Source: Elymus sibiricus
Lineage: Eukaryota; Streptophyta; Magnoliopsida; Poales; Poaceae
Length of the DNA: 64,000 nucleotides
Direction: 5' to 3'
Assembly (NCBI GenBank): GCA_039707655.1
Contig: CM077672.1
Location: 199,492,537-199,556,536, forward strand
How positions within the stretch are numbered: the stretch's first letter is position 1; each line of letters opens with the position of its first letter. The notes under the pieces were generated by a model, which was given only the letters and a program-made list of their open reading frames with translations, was not told where the DNA came from and did not search any database. Made by a program: the position numbers and the translations under genes. This document shows, in pieces, positions 24,460-36,414 of the stretch.

Positions 24460-25345
24460 TTAGCTAGGCTTGATGGTTTTAATGATGCTCACATAAAAGG
24501 TGAAGAATTGAAACACAAGGGGAGCATCATGAAGCATATGACTAGCACATTTAATCCTAACCCACTTCCTATGCATTGGGATTTTGCGAGCAAACAATTT
24601 GTGGGAGCAAGAATCAACTAGCATAAGAAGGCAAAACAAGCATGACTTCAAAACTTTCAACACATGTTCCTCTCTCATAATAATTTTCAGTAGTATCATG
24701 AACAAATTAAACAATGTAACTTTCACATAAAGCATTCTTTTCATGACCTACGAGCATAGAAATTTTATTACTCTCCGCATAAACAAATTTATTCTCATTA
24801 ATAGTAGTGGGAGGAAACTCAACAAAATAACTATCATTAGATACTTGATTGGCATAATTCAATTGGAAATTAAAATCATGATGACAAGTGTCATGGTTAT
24901 CATTATTATTTATAGCATACATGTCATCACAATAATCATCATAGATAACAACTTTGTTGTCATAATCAATTGAAACCTCTTTCAAAATAGTGGAATCATC
25001 ATTAAATAAAGTTGTTACCTCTCCAAATCCACTTTCATCATTGTAATCATCATAAATAGGAGGCATGCAATCATCATAATAATTTTGCTCATCAAAACTC
25101 GGGGGATTAAAAAGATCATATTCATCAAACATAGCATCCCCAAGCTTATGGCTTTGCATATCATTAGCATCATGGATATTCAAAGAATTCATACTAGCAA
25201 CATTACAATCATGCTCATCATTCAAAGGACTCACATTAAACATTTTATTAAATTCTTCCTCTAACAATTGAGCACAATTATCGGAATCCTTATTTTCAAT
25301 AAAAACATCATATAGATGAAGCATGTGAGGCAACCTCAGTTCCAT
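24460..25345 (-). pseudogene. Degenerate accessory ORF of the Athila/Sabrina-like element
   Basis: A 212-codon open frame (25345-24707) and an overlapping 94-codon frame (24744-24460) look like two parts of one protein separated by a frameshift and stop. The first is rich in Asp and Asn with repeated acidic blocks (CMPPIYDDYNDESGFGEV). The second ends in a hydrophobic segment and the phrase KIPMHRKWVRIKC, which recurs in this retroelement group. I recognise it as an element-specific protein of unknown role. It is not gag or pol, which are absent. Confidence 0.5.
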
Positions 25346-25443
25346 TTTTTGTAATTTTATTTTATAAAACCAAACTAGTGATAAAACAAGAAACTAAAAG
25401 ATTCAATTGCAATATCTAAAGATATACCTTCAAGCACTCACCT

Positions 25444-25460
25444 CCTCGGCAACGGCGCCA
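25444..25460 (-). other. Primer binding site complementary to tRNA-Asp
   Basis: On the minus strand, ten bases after the LTR end, the sequence is TGGCGCCGTTGCCGAGG, matching the complement of the 3' end of tRNA-Asp used by Athila-like Gypsy elements. It fixes the orientation of the element. Confidence 0.8.
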
Positions 25461-25470
25461 GAAAAGAGCT

Positions 25471-27109
25471 TGATGTCTACTATGCAACTTTATTCTTGTA
25501 GACGTTGTTGGGCCTCCAAATGCAGAGTTTTGTAGGATAGTAGCAAATTTCCCTCAAGTGGATGACCTAAGGTTTATCAATCCGTGGGAGGCGTAGGATG
25601 AAGATGGTCTCTCTCAAACAACCCTGCAATCAAATACAAGAAATCTCTTGTGTCCCCAACACACCCAATACAATGAAAAATTGTATACGTGCACTAGTTC
25701 GGTGAAGAGATGGTGATACAAGTCTAGTATGGATAGTAGATATATGTTTTTGTTATCTGAAAATATAAAAACAGCAAGGTAGCAAGTAACAAAAGTGAGC
25801 ACAAACGGTATTGCAATGCTTAAAAACAAGGCCTAGGGTTCATACTTTCACTAGTGCAATCTCTCAACGGTGCTAACATAATTGGATCATATAACAATCC
25901 CTCAACGTGCGATAAAGAATCACTCCAAAGTTCCTATTAGCGGAGAACATAAGAAAGAAATTGTTGTAGGGTACGAAACCACCTCAAAGTTATCCTTTCC
26001 GATCAATCTATTGAGCCATCCCTTTAAGTGTCACAAACAGCCCTAGAGTTCGTACTAAAATAACACCATATGATACGCACCAACCAACTCTAATGTCACC
26101 TAGATACTCCAATGTCACCACAAGTATCCGTGAGTTGATTATTTGATATGCATCAAACAACTTCAAATTCATAATATTCAATCCATAAAAAGAACTTCAA
26201 AGAGTACCACAAAGTTTCTTATCGGAGAAAAGATAATGAAAACGTGCAACCAACCCCTATGCCTAGATCACCCCAAGGTCACGGGAATCCGTGAGTTGAT
26301 CACCAAAACATACATCAAGTGACTCAATAGAATACCCCATTGTCACCACAGGTATCCACATGCAAGACATACATCAAGTGTTCTCAAATCTGAAATATTC
26401 AATCCGACAATAATCAAACCTCAAAGGGAAAGATTCAATTCATCACAAGAAGATAGAGAGGAAAGAAACACCATATGATCCAACTATATTAACAAAGCTC
26501 GCGATACATCAAGATCGTGCCAAATCAACAACACGAGAGAGAGAGAGATCAAACACATAGCTAGTAGTACATACCTCAGCCCCGAGGGTGAACTACTCCC
26601 TCCTCGTCATGGAGACCGCCGGGATGATGAAGAGGGCCTCCGGTCATGATTCCCCCCTCCGGCAGGGTGCCGGAACAGGGCTCCAGATGGTATTTCTTCG
26701 TTACAGAGGCTTGTAGTGGCGGCGGCGAAGTTCTAGGTTTATTTCTGGGGTTTTCTCTATTTATAGGATTTTTAGCGTTGGAATCACGCAAAACGGAGCT
26801 ACGAGGGTCCCACAAGGCAGCATGGCGCGACCCCCCCCAGGCCGTGCCGTGGTGCCTTGTGAGCACCTCGTGAGGCTTCTGGTCCTTCCACGAAGCTTTG
26901 GGGGTCTCTTTTGATCCAAAAAAATCATCAAAAAGTTTCGTCCAATTCCGAGAACTTTTATTTATGCACAAAAAACAACACCGCGGTAGTTCTGCTGAAA
27001 ACAGTGTCAGTTCGGGTTAGTTCTAATCAAATCATACCAAAACCATATAGAATTGTTATAAATATGGCATGAATACTTCATAAATTATAGATATGTTGGA
27101 GACGTATCA
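25471..27109 (-). repeat. 5' LTR of the Athila/Sabrina-like element
   Basis: The 1639-bp LTR begins TGATACGTCTCCAACATATC on the minus strand (27109) and ends AGTAGACATCA (25471). A TATA box (CTATAAATAGAG) lies on the minus strand at about 26757-26768. Apart from scattered substitutions and small indels it matches the other copy at 15688-21444. Confidence 0.9.
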
Positions 27110-27114
27110 CTGTC

Positions 27115-27454
27115 GTGTCCGCAATATAGATCGTTTGCGATTGAGATTGACAGGGGAAACACATTCGAGAATGGTAAATAAAATCAAGTCCATTGAGGTC
27201 CAGATATTAATCGTCCATTGCATATGAATGTCAAAATAGTACTACCAATATACGAGTCTCACACGATGCCATTTCAATGATTGTACCACAAACGCCCGAA
27301 ATATTACAAGGTTCAGATTCCAGAGTTAGAAGGCTCAAATTCGAAGATTAATTACAAGGTTCAAACTGATATTAGAAATGAAATTCAGCTCATGCAGCTG
27401 CAGACACCCGTGCTGATTAGCTGAACTTGGACACATGAGAGGTTCAAACTGATA
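27115..27454. other. Resumed host sequence right of the nested retrotransposon
   Basis: After the target duplication the sequence continues what was interrupted at 15687. It contains the GTTTGCGAT motif also seen in the 84-bp subterminal array, supporting that both sides belong to the same CACTA-type element. No gene is visible before the FBD exon ends at 27455. Confidence 0.4.
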
Positions 27455-29339
27455 TTACAACTTGTAACACCCGTTTCGAAACCTCAACATTTCTGCAAAG
27501 GGATCAACCACTGACAAGTCATGCATGGGCTTGACATAATGACTTCCGATAACTCTGTCAGCTGATCTTCCAAAATGAAATTCAGCTTCTGCAGAGCCTT
27601 TTCCATTTTGCCGTAGCCACCGACGCTGATTAGCAAACCATTGAGTTTTGCGAAACAAATGTAGGGCAAGCCTCATTACCTTTAGCACCCTTGCTCTCAC
27701 AACAAAGAACCTGGCGAATATAATCTCCGGTAAGGTCCCTTGGTAGGAGTTCAAAGTAATTTCTAAGAGATGCAGATCAAGGCATTCGATGTGGTTGTTA
27801 TATTGTATCACATTATCCACTACCGGGCCTAATCTTATCTGCAAAAGAAGAGAACGTATTAGTGCCTACATGCAGTTTTGAACACTACTACAGGCCTCTT
27901 TGATTTGCAGGATTTCTAAAATACACGAATAGAGTGACATGCCATCTTCGATCCTACATGATTAACATGGGCATTTGATTACAATCTAGAAAAGCGTAGG
28001 CTTCTTCCCAAGAGGTTGGAGTGGATGGAAATTTACCTACGAAAACTAGTACAGATGAATCGAAAGGAGAAATGCATATGGATTGTAACCTTATGAATCA
28101 AGCAACCACTGTAGGGAAACAACATCAATGTACTGAAATCCTCCAAAATTCCTTCAGAAATCATAGTACATTCATCATTGTAAACTTGGGAAAGGGTACC
28201 AAAAAATTGAACTCCCTTATGGTTAACATTTAACAGGAAAGGAGCATCACCTCGATATATAGCTTCTCCAGGCACGGAAAGCATCTCAGGAAACTGACAA
28301 CTTCGTCCAGGTTGGGGCCGATAGATTCTACTGTGAAGACCTTCACTGTGCGCAGATACGTTGTCAAGCTTGCCGGGTTCATTTTCTGGATGACAGACGA
28401 ACATACATCTTCAAAATTAGAAAAAATGTTAATTCAAGAAGTAGAAGAAGAAGACGAATGTTGTACCTAAATGGGTGTGGATCCAATAACAAGTTCGAAG
28501 AATTTGACAGACGAGTAGCCCACCACTGTCAATTTCAGCGCAGAAATGACACTGATTCTTGTTGGACCTTGTTGATCAACTACAAGTAATCTCTCAAGTA
28601 AAGGTGTGTCCTCAATGACCATACTGTGATACACCTTCTGTGATCTCTTGTTGCAGCACCAGCAACACACATGAATTGTCCGGAGAGTCATGGAGGTGAT
28701 GTGGAAGCTACTCAACCCATTGATCGCCTGAAGACAAAGGTACTCGAGTGCAGTACAGCCATGGAGCAGGCGCTCCATGTCATCCTTGGGGATGCAGATG
28801 GCAACGAGCTCGAGGTGCTTCAGTCGAGGGAGAAAAAGAGCGGGCGCATCATTAATCGGGGGCAAATGGCAGTTCATGAACCTGGCGACCCGTAGCATGG
28901 GCGCGAGGCGGAGCGTGGACGGTGGCAGCAAGCGCATATGTCCATCATTAAAACTGAGCTCCTCGAGGTGATCTAGGGCGGGGGATCGGAACCACTCATC
29001 AAGCTTGGCTCGGTCCTTGCCATTGGAACGGAACTTGCCCATGATAAGGCCTCTGATTGGGCCAAGGTGCCTGCCGAGGATCTGGGACAACGCGTCCAAG
29101 CTTTTGCGATAGCCATGGCAGAGCTTGTGGACGTCGATGAGGTCGAGAGGGGTGGAATGCCATAGGGGGCGCCACCGTCGGGAAAGGACGGTTGTCCGCA
29201 CGCCATATTTGATTTGGAGGAGGGAGATGATGACAATCAACATATCATCGGGGAGGCTGTTGATGAAGTCTAGGCCCGCCGGAGTCGCTTGCGGTTCTTG
29301 CTCGACCCGCCTCCGCTTGTTGGGAGCCTCGTCCTCCAC
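27455..29339 (-). pseudogene. F-box/LRR/FBD gene with an in-frame amber codon at the first splice site
   Basis: Three exons in consistent phase 0: 29339-28467, 28385-28251 and 27838-27455, together about 462 codons, the usual size of plant FBD proteins. Exon 1 starts MEDEAPNKRRRVEQEP (nuclear-signal-like) and has the F-box FINSLPDDMLIVIISLL with VRTTVLSRRWRPLW near residues 30-60, then leucine-rich repeats (LDHLEELSFNDGHMRLLP, FLPRLKHLELVAI). Exon 2 and exon 3 form the FBD domain (VVSFLRCFPCLEKLYIE, NHIECLDLHLLEITLNSYQG, IIFARFFVVRARVL). Such proteins bind Skp1 in SCF ubiquitin ligases and recruit targets through the LRR/FBD part. The last codon of exon 1, directly before the GT donor at 28466, is TAG (28467-28469) where related genes have a sense codon; unless bypassed this removes the FBD part. 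Intron 2 contains MITE-like sequence at about 27890-28015. Confidence 0.8.
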
Positions 29340-29573
29340 CTCCGGAGTCTCCTCGGTGGCGATGCTATCTGATAGGACTGGAGGAGTGGGAGGATAGGGA
29401 ATATTAAGTTAGAACAGGGCAGAAGAAAAGTGTATTGGTAACTAGAAGTTACTAGGCAGGAACAGACTTAACAGAGTCAGAAAATGGAATCCCTATTGGT
29501 TTCTTAAATACTACACAATTACTTTGATATTGCTAGGTAAGTCAACATGCAGATAATTGAAAAGAACACTTAC

Positions 29574-30674
29574 TTGGAACAAAGTCCGGACGGATGATAT
29601 CGTCGGGGAAGTTAGCATATATCATATGACTAGGCTCTTTTAGGTGCAGTGCAATTTTAGTGCCAGCTTTCACTACATAAAACTTAGAAATTTCTATCCA
29701 AAGGCCCGCGCCAAAATAGGAGTGACCATGTTCATCAAGTTTTACAGAAGCAATGATTGTAAATCCATGGTTTGTGTTCAATATGACATTCTTGGAGTCT
29801 TCAGTTATGTAAAGGCCAAGATTGTGTACCACAGTTGCTGTTGCAAAGCAAGGGATGTACTACAGGAAATGATAAGATTGTTAAAGAATAGGGTAACATG
29901 CAAATATGGGAGTAATTGAAAGAATAGTACACAGTAGTTGAAATCAAAGGACACAAATGTATAGTTATACATATAGTGTAACCATGATGTCATGCAAATA
30001 TGAGAGTAATCGAAAGAATATTACAACATTAATTTGCCTGATATAGGAAGAAGAAATGTCCCCTTTGACGTATATACTGCATGTGGCACCTTTTATCCAA
30101 ATGTAGCAATATATACTATATGTTCAGAAAAGTAGGCCATGCCAACCGAGGTCGGGTGAGACTAAACATATCGTGCGATTCCTGAATCCAGCTGGTACGG
30201 TGAGATGGAACTTCTCGACTGTCTGGCCAAGGCCGCATAGGCCTGATGTCTCCTTGCACTGTACACTCTATAAATGAAAGAAAACCCTCGAATCAGCTAG
30301 AAGAAAAATGAATCCACGGCGATTTCGGCCAGGTGATTAAAAGGGGCAGACGGAAGGGGATAAGAGATGATCGAATATTTCAGTAAATTAGTTACCTAGT
30401 TCTCCATGAGAAAAAGCTCCAATACCGCAGATTCCCCAATTGGGCAGAGCTGGGTCGACGGCGAGCCGCGTCGAGAAAGTCGGTGGCGATAGACGGCGGC
30501 AAGCGGCAGTGGCGAAATGCGGTGGGGTTTGCCGGCAGCCGGCGTCGGCGACAGGCGTCGAGCTAAATGGTTGCCGCGGCGATAGGCGGTGACATGCAGA
30601 GTCACGGAAGAGTGCAGGTGCGACTGGGGACGAGGAGGGGGAGGTGGCGGGAGGGGGTGAGGGTTTTGTGACAT
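29574..30674 (-). pseudogene. Fragments of an unrecognised multi-exon gene, possibly B3-like
   Basis: A well-bounded exon at 29859-29574 (AG acceptor, GTAAGT donor) encodes phrases such as DSKNVILNTNHGFTIIASV and AGTKIALHLKEPSHMIYANF, which resemble the end of a plant B3-type domain; this is a weak resemblance. A short possible exon lies at about 30272-30150 (VEKFHLTVPAGFRNRTICLV). A possible first exon begins at the ATG at 30674 and is Pro/Arg/His-rich, ending at a GT donor near 30397, where the frame again reads TAG just before GT. Whether these belong to one gene is inference. The rest of 29340-30400 holds nothing recognisable. Confidence 0.35.
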
Positions 30675-30816
30675 GGGGGGTGGTGAGGGTTTTCTTTTTT
30701 TCTTTTTGAATTGGGTGGTGAGGGTTTTCTGTCCCAGAGGCCAGAATGCGTTTCAGAGGCAACGGTTTGGTAGACTCAACTGTGTGCGATTAACATCACT
30801 CTGTGTGTGGTGTGGA

Positions 30817-30990
30817 CAATGGCGTACCCTGGGGTTGTGCCAGGTGTGCCATGGCACACCCAGATTTTTGGAAAACATTTTTCAGCATGTAAAAATTAGC
30901 TGATTTTTAAGGCCCATGCAAGCTAATTGAAATAGTCTCAATTTTTTTAAAGTGTGCACACCTTCTATTTTATTTGTAGGTCCGCCACTG
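30817..30990. mobile_element. hAT-type MITE, 174 bp
   Basis: The ends CAATGGCGTACC and GGTCCGCCACTG form imperfect terminal inverted repeats. The element is flanked by GGTGTGGA (30809-30816) and GGTGTGGG (30991-30998), an 8-bp target duplication with one change, as expected for hAT elements. It is too short to code. A similar end (CAGTGGCGGATCC) occurs alone at 31648. Confidence 0.7.
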
Positions 30991-31080
30991 GGTGTGGGCA
31001 ATCATATGTTGGTATAATAGAAGCATAAAATTCCATCAACCAGGCTGATTGCATACTCATCCCACTTCTAGACATAAGTA

Positions 31081-31120
31081 CACTATTCTAATCACAGGAT
31101 CAGAATAATATTCTGATCCT
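31081..31120 (+). repeat. Left terminal inverted repeat of the 19.8-kb element
   Basis: This begins CACTATTCTAATC and contains the palindromic stretch GATCAGAATAATATTCTGATC in two halves. It pairs with 50807-50846 in inverted orientation. Confidence 0.65.
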
Positions 31121-32384
31121 TGGTTGAACTTCCCGGTTGTTAGACCTGAACTGCCCTATGTAAGAACCCGACCTTCGTGCTATCTTCGCAACCGTGGCTT
31201 CCCGTGCCAATTTTTCTGGTGCGTCGTCTTCTTTGTGATGTAAGTGTAATCTGGATACGCTTTGTAGCATCTAAATGGTCATTTTATTTCGAAATCTGGC
31301 TCGTTGGCGGATGTGCTCTCAGGACGTGATGAACTTGTGTCTGTTACAAGTTTAATGCATGCACTGGATGTTCTCGAACCTCTAACACGATGGGAATTAG
31401 GTTTAGGTATGATTTTCGTGGACAATTTGTTGTTATTTCTAACGGATTTGATTTCGGGTTGTGTTCTTCGCCCGTGGGAGTGGTTTCCTCCGCTTCTGTC
31501 GATTTGTCGTTTTCCTGTGAAGAATGCCGGTGGATTTGTGTATTTTAGTGAAATTGAAGCATTCCTACATCATAAATTCAATCGGGAGGGTCCATACACT
31601 TTGCATTCAGGCGATTGGATCTTGCTCCGCCCGCGGCGGTTTCACGCAGTGGCGGATCCACCATTGGGGCGAGCTGGGGCGGCCGCCCCGGCTCTCCGGC
31701 GACGGAGAAGGGTATCTCCCGTGCCTAGCGACCATTGGTGCAGTTCAATGAAGCTCCATCGTCATCCGTCGCCCCGGCAAACCTCAATTTCTGGGTCCAC
31801 CACTGGTTGCACGGGTGGTTTTTTGTTTGGACAGATTGGTGGCGCGTCGTTGTTGTTGTAGGAAGGGATTTGGCACAGCATTTCGAAATATTGGCGGTCA
31901 TGTTTTAAGCTGACGTAGAGCATTTTATGCTTCGAACGAATTCATTCGGGGATAGTTTTTGGATCATCCATGGTCTGTAGTAGAAGCTAGACTTCTTTGT
32001 TATTCATGGTTGAACTTCTGGTTGTCCACATTGCAAGGTAATGCAGCATTGTGCTCTATATTTTTTTTGTTTGCTTTTTTTGTAATTTTCATTCTTGAAT
32101 TGGTTTTGATTTTTTGACATTGTCCCGTGAGCAACCATGGAAATGGCCCACGTATGCACGCATACTTTTTATTTTTTCTAACATGTTTTCATACTTCGAA
32201 CAGTAGTAGAACTTCAGTAGGTATGTAACCTGAACTTACTAGATTTTGCTCCAGTATAAATTGTTTTTTTGACATGTTCATCTGAGGTTTTTTCAAAACC
32301 CCGAACTTCTGTGTCTTTACAATTTGAACTTCTTATTTAAATATTGATTAAATTTTTTTGGATTTAAATATTTCAATCATTGAA

Positions 32385-33045
32385 AACCGCATTGCGCCTG
32401 TCAACCAAGCGGGCACTGCCGCGTTAGCGCGAGGCCGAGCCGGGGGGGAGGGCGGTCGGGACCCCCTCCCCTCCCTTGGGGAGGCCGAGACAGGAACGAG
32501 CCAGAGCAGGCGATGATGCGGCGTGCCGCGTCGTCGCATGCGGAGGCGAGTCCGTCACATCCGTGACCCCACTATCTATCTTAGGGGTGTGGCTCTGGGG
32601 TGCGTTCGTGGGGGGTGGAAACAGAATAACCGCATTGCACCTGTCAACCAAGCGCGCACTGCCGCGTTAGAGCGAGGCCAAGCCGGGGGGAGGGGGGTCC
32701 CCTCCCCTGGCGAGGCCGAGACAGGAACGAGCCGGAGCAGGCGACGACGCGGCGTGCCGCGTCGTCGCATGCGGAGGCAAGTCCGTCACATCCGTGACCC
32801 CACTATCTATCTTAGGGGTGTGGCTCTGGGGTGCGTGCGTGGGGGGTGGAAACAGAATAACTGCATTGCGCCTATCAACCAAGCGCACACTGCCACGTTA
32901 GCGCGAGGCCGAGCCGGGGGGCCCCGCGGCGAGCGAATGCGAGTCCGCGGGGACCCCCCGGTGAGGCCGACGGGGGAACGAGCCGGAGTAGGGGACGACG
33001 CGGCGTGCCGCATCGTCGCATGCGGAGGCGAGTCCGTTATATAAT
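32385..33045. repeat. GC-rich tandem repeat of 231-243 bp, three copies
   Basis: Copies begin at GCATTGCGCCTG (32389), GCATTGCACCTG (32632) and GCATTGCGCCTA (32863). Each carries CAACCAAGCG, a G-run, CGTCGCATGCGGAGG and, in the first two copies, CCCACTATCTATCTTAGGGG. The block is far richer in G and C than its neighbours. Both strands read open, but the frames are only shadows of the repeat. Confidence 0.85.
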
Positions 33046-33479
33046 TTGCTTTCTATTGAAAATTGGACTTAGCGTGTCGGTGAATTTGTACTTCTCCTTT
33101 TTTTCTAAGTTGTGTATTTAGTTATAGATGGACTTCCTTTGTTTGTGTATTTGAACTTCTCCTTTGTTAAACTGAGGTTGTATTAATTTATATATGGACT
33201 TCCTTTGTTAGTGTATTTGAACTTCTATTTTTCTTCTGTTTTTGGTTTCTAAGGGTTGCCAACATTTATTTTATTTTGTTTTTGTGTTTTTACTGGTACT
33301 GATTGTTATTTAATCTTTTCTTATTACATGCATGCATCATGTATATTCTGTTTTTATTTTTATTTATTGAGTGTTGAAATTCTGCATTTTTATTTGTAGT
33401 GGTGTTGAAATGGTGCATTTATATTTGAATAGATGCATTTATTTTGTAGTGGATGGGCTAATGTGTAATTATCCCCTGC

Positions 33480-33850
33480 CTCTCCACCATCTGTCAGAAA
33501 GCTGTCATTAACTCCCCCGCCGCTCGCCCACCTTGTCAGAAACCCCCCCCCCTCTCGCTCGCTCTCTTCTCCCTCTCTGTTGCTCGCTCTCTTCCTCCAA
33601 CTTCCCCGGAATTCGTTGCCGCATTCTCCTGCGCTCGTGGGTGGAGTAACCGGCGCGCACGCCCCGCTCCTATTTCTGCCCCACGCCCCGCTCTCCCTCC
33701 CTCGGCCCGCTCTCTTCTGGTTTAAAGCGAAGCCGGCAACCGTCTCTACGGTTTGAAGTTGCGCGTGGCGTCGTGGGGTGGAAGAACTGTCGCGGATTCG
33801 TGCGTCAGCGTCGTCTGGAGAGGTACAAATGCTGCCTCCCCCTAACGCTC
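33480..33850 (+). promoter_or_regulatory. Probable promoter and first untranslated exon of the Ulp1-type gene
   Basis: A C/T-rich stretch with many CTCTCGCTCGCTCTCTT-type runs (33480-33720) precedes a GC-rich block ending at a possible donor GAG|GTACAA at 33822. The next acceptor (TTTTGTAG) is at about 34342-34351. CT-rich leaders followed by a long first intron are common in plant genes. No clear TATA box was seen. Confidence 0.4.
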
Positions 33851-35455
33851 GCTCTTAGGATTCGCCAGATCTAGCGCGTGTTGTCTGTTTCTTCTGTGCG
33901 CTCTCGCATCCGCCTCCCCCTTTCTTCTGATGGTTGGATGCAAGGGTAGGTAGGGTTCTTCTGCGGGTGGTGGGTAGATGCTTCAATTTCGTGTCTGTGT
34001 GCTATTTTAGCCTTTAGTCTTGTGTGGATTCCATTTCCCCGTGGGTATTTTTACCTGTGACATGTATGTAAGCAGGGTGTGGTGTGGTGGTTGCTTCTGG
34101 ATCTGATGTAGCTTCATCCTTTCCTCTTATTGATTTGGCAGTCAAGTTTGCGTCTGTGACATACTAATAAGTTTCTGAGTACTGTTTGTTGCTGTGCTTG
34201 CCTTGATGTGCTGCTCTTCATCTTCATAGTTGTTGCTGCGATTTAGTTGTTATATTCTAGGGTTTGATTTAGTTGCTTTCGAACTGTGCTTTGATTTCCT
34301 ACATGCTAATAAGATGTATTTTCCCCCTGTTTTTTGTGTTTGTTTTGTAGGTGGATCTAGGGTTTGGACTATCTTACATCAGGGAGTGGTGTTGTGATGG
34401 CCTCAGGACCTTCTTCAGCTATGTATATGTATATGCATCTTGTCTTATAAATAGGATTTTTCTTTTATATGGCTGCCCTGATCTTCACTTGGTTGTCATG
34501 TTGAACTGCCCATGTTTGACAGTGTGAACTTCTTACATAGTTGATGTGTATGCATTTTACTCTTAGTTGAAGTTAGCAGAGTGTGCCTTAGTAGATTTTT
34601 GATGGAATTACCAATGAACTATCTCATCAAGTGTGTTTGGACTTCCCAATGTTTTATGTTTAGTGTATATCTTTGTATTTGTGTTATCATTTTCATGGTA
34701 TTGAAAAGTAGTTTGGCTTTGTGGTTGTACATTGTTATACATTGCTAAACTTGTGGCTATTGAGTGACATAGATTGTTTTGCTCATGCTCCATCTTTTTT
34801 ATGTAGTACTGCCTTGGGTCACAAAGTTGAACTTCTCATTTTATTTATTTATTTATCATGAAATTTAGTTGACCTTCTGTTTGTGCATTGTTTTACTGCT
34901 TTGTTAGGTATTGTTGAACTTCTAGATATTCATTGTTATGTATTAATTGATTATCTCATGCTCCATCTTGTTTATGTAGTACTGCCTTTTGGTCTACATT
35001 GTTTTATTTTTTGTATGTATCTTAGGCTTTGTGTTTTCATTTCTAACGCCATTTTCTGTGTTGGATTAAAACTCAGCTGCCTTTTTAACTTTTTGTAGTT
35101 GGTGATGAATTTAATAATTCTGAAAAAACTGCCTGTGATCAAGATGGAGCTTCAGAAGTTAATGCTGATGTTCCAAAATCTGGTGCAGCTAAATCACCTG
35201 TTGTCCCTTTGAGTTTAATTGCTGAGGTTGCTTGCAGTCTTTAGAAAAATTTAAACCTCATAGATCTTGCTTCTGCAGCTCTTGCTTCACCTAGTATGTG
35301 CAACTCCTTTTATTTTTTTAATTCTATAGCCATATTTTTGAACTTGTTCTTATCGTGTGCTTTGTATTTGTTCCTGACCCTTTTCCTTTTGTGTTGTTTT
35401 TGTGTTGGTTGCAGAAGCATCCAGAAAGGAGGAAGCTGTTAATACCATCAACGAT

Positions 35456-35677
35456 GTTCTATCTGACTTGGGTGGGGCAGATAACACTGCTGAGGCTGAG
35501 CAGGGGGCTCCATCAGTTGAAGATTACGATCCCATTCAGGAGCCTTTGTGCTCTCTTCAGTTGTCAGTTCTATCTGACTTGGGTGGTGCTGAGAAGACTG
35601 CTGAGGCTGAGCAGGTGGCTCCATCAGTTGAAGATTGCAATCCCATTGAGGAGCCTTTGTGCTCTCTTCAGTTGTTA
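35456..35677 (+). repeat. In-frame 111-bp tandem duplication within the Ulp1-type gene
   Basis: Copies start at 35456 and 35567 (GTTCTATCTGACTTGGGTGG). Each encodes a 37-residue unit VLSDLGGA..APSVED..PI.EPLCSLQL. Because the period is a multiple of three the frame is kept, so it may have arisen while the gene was coding. Confidence 0.9.
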
Positions 35678-36414
35678 GAGACGCAGTCCCAATCCATTGA
35701 TGGCGCTGAACCTGTCACACAAGCTGATGATGTGCCTCTGCAGCTTCTTCTAGAGGATGAACGCAAGAGGAAAAAGCTAGAAGCCTTCGAGAGGAAGAAG
35801 GCAGCCCGCCTAGAGAAAGGTTCTAATGTTTCTGAATCTGGTGATGTTGATTAGCCCACGCTTGGGCATGTGTCTGGTGCTGAGGAAGAAGTGGCGCGTG
35901 CCAGTGATAACATGGTTGTTCCTGTGAAGAAGAAATTCAAGCGGACCGTAGTGAAGAAGCATCTCGTTGCTGAAGTTACTCCTCGGAGGAGCCCACGTGT
36001 TTCTAAGGTTGCAAGCCCAAGTGTAGTTGAACTTCCTGAAATTAGTGGTCAAGCTGCTGGTGTTACCTCGTAGTCCTCGTGTTCTTGGCTGTGCGAAGCC
36101 TACACCGTCTCCTCTTGGTGCTGGTGTATCTGGGAAGGGCAAGAAATGTGGCGTTAAGCGCAAGGGTGGGCCGGCAACGGTTAACAAGGGTTGCAAGAAG
36201 CGTTCTCGTGTTAATGGAGATGGCTAGGATGTTGTTGATTTCGACGCTGATGATGAGGATGCTGATCAGGTATGAATCTGTTATATTTTATTGTTGTTTT
36301 TTGTTCCTTAATTATGTTAATATTTTTATTTTTCTTTAGTTGTTTTGTCTGCATGCTCTATATTTGTGTATGTAGTACTGCCTTGTCCTACATTGTTGAA
36401 TTTCTGGTATATTA

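Larger units (their letters stand above)
15688..27109 (-). mobile_element. Complete Athila/Sabrina-like LTR retrotransposon, non-autonomous, with nested solo LTR
   Basis: Both LTRs are present (25471-27109 upstream, 15688-21444 downstream on the minus strand) with TG..CA ends. The element is flanked by a perfect 5-bp target duplication, CTGTC, at 15683-15687 and 27110-27114. A tRNA-Asp-type primer site lies just inside the upstream LTR. The internal domain (21445-25470) has no gag-pol, only a degenerate accessory frame at 25345-24460; 21445-22910 is non-coding 3' sequence that begins with the AAGCTTGGGGATGC polypurine tract. Without the nested LTR the element is about 7.3 kb. LTR length (1.64 kb) and primer site fit the Sabrina group of Athila-like Gypsy elements; the name is from recollection. 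Confidence 0.85.

Noticed and set aside
27889..27905. CACTACTACAGG resembling a CACTA terminus
   Set aside because: It lies in an intron of the F-box gene within MITE-like sequence (GGCCTCTTTGATTTGCAGG), has the orientation of a left end and lacks subterminal repeats, so it is not the partner of the terminus at 13755.
31304..31861. 185-codon open frame near the left end of the 19.8-kb element
   Set aside because: It runs through a hAT-type end at 31648 and shows no domain or splice-supported continuation.
32523..33044. 173-codon open frame
   Set aside because: It is a by-product of the 231-243-bp GC-rich tandem repeat.
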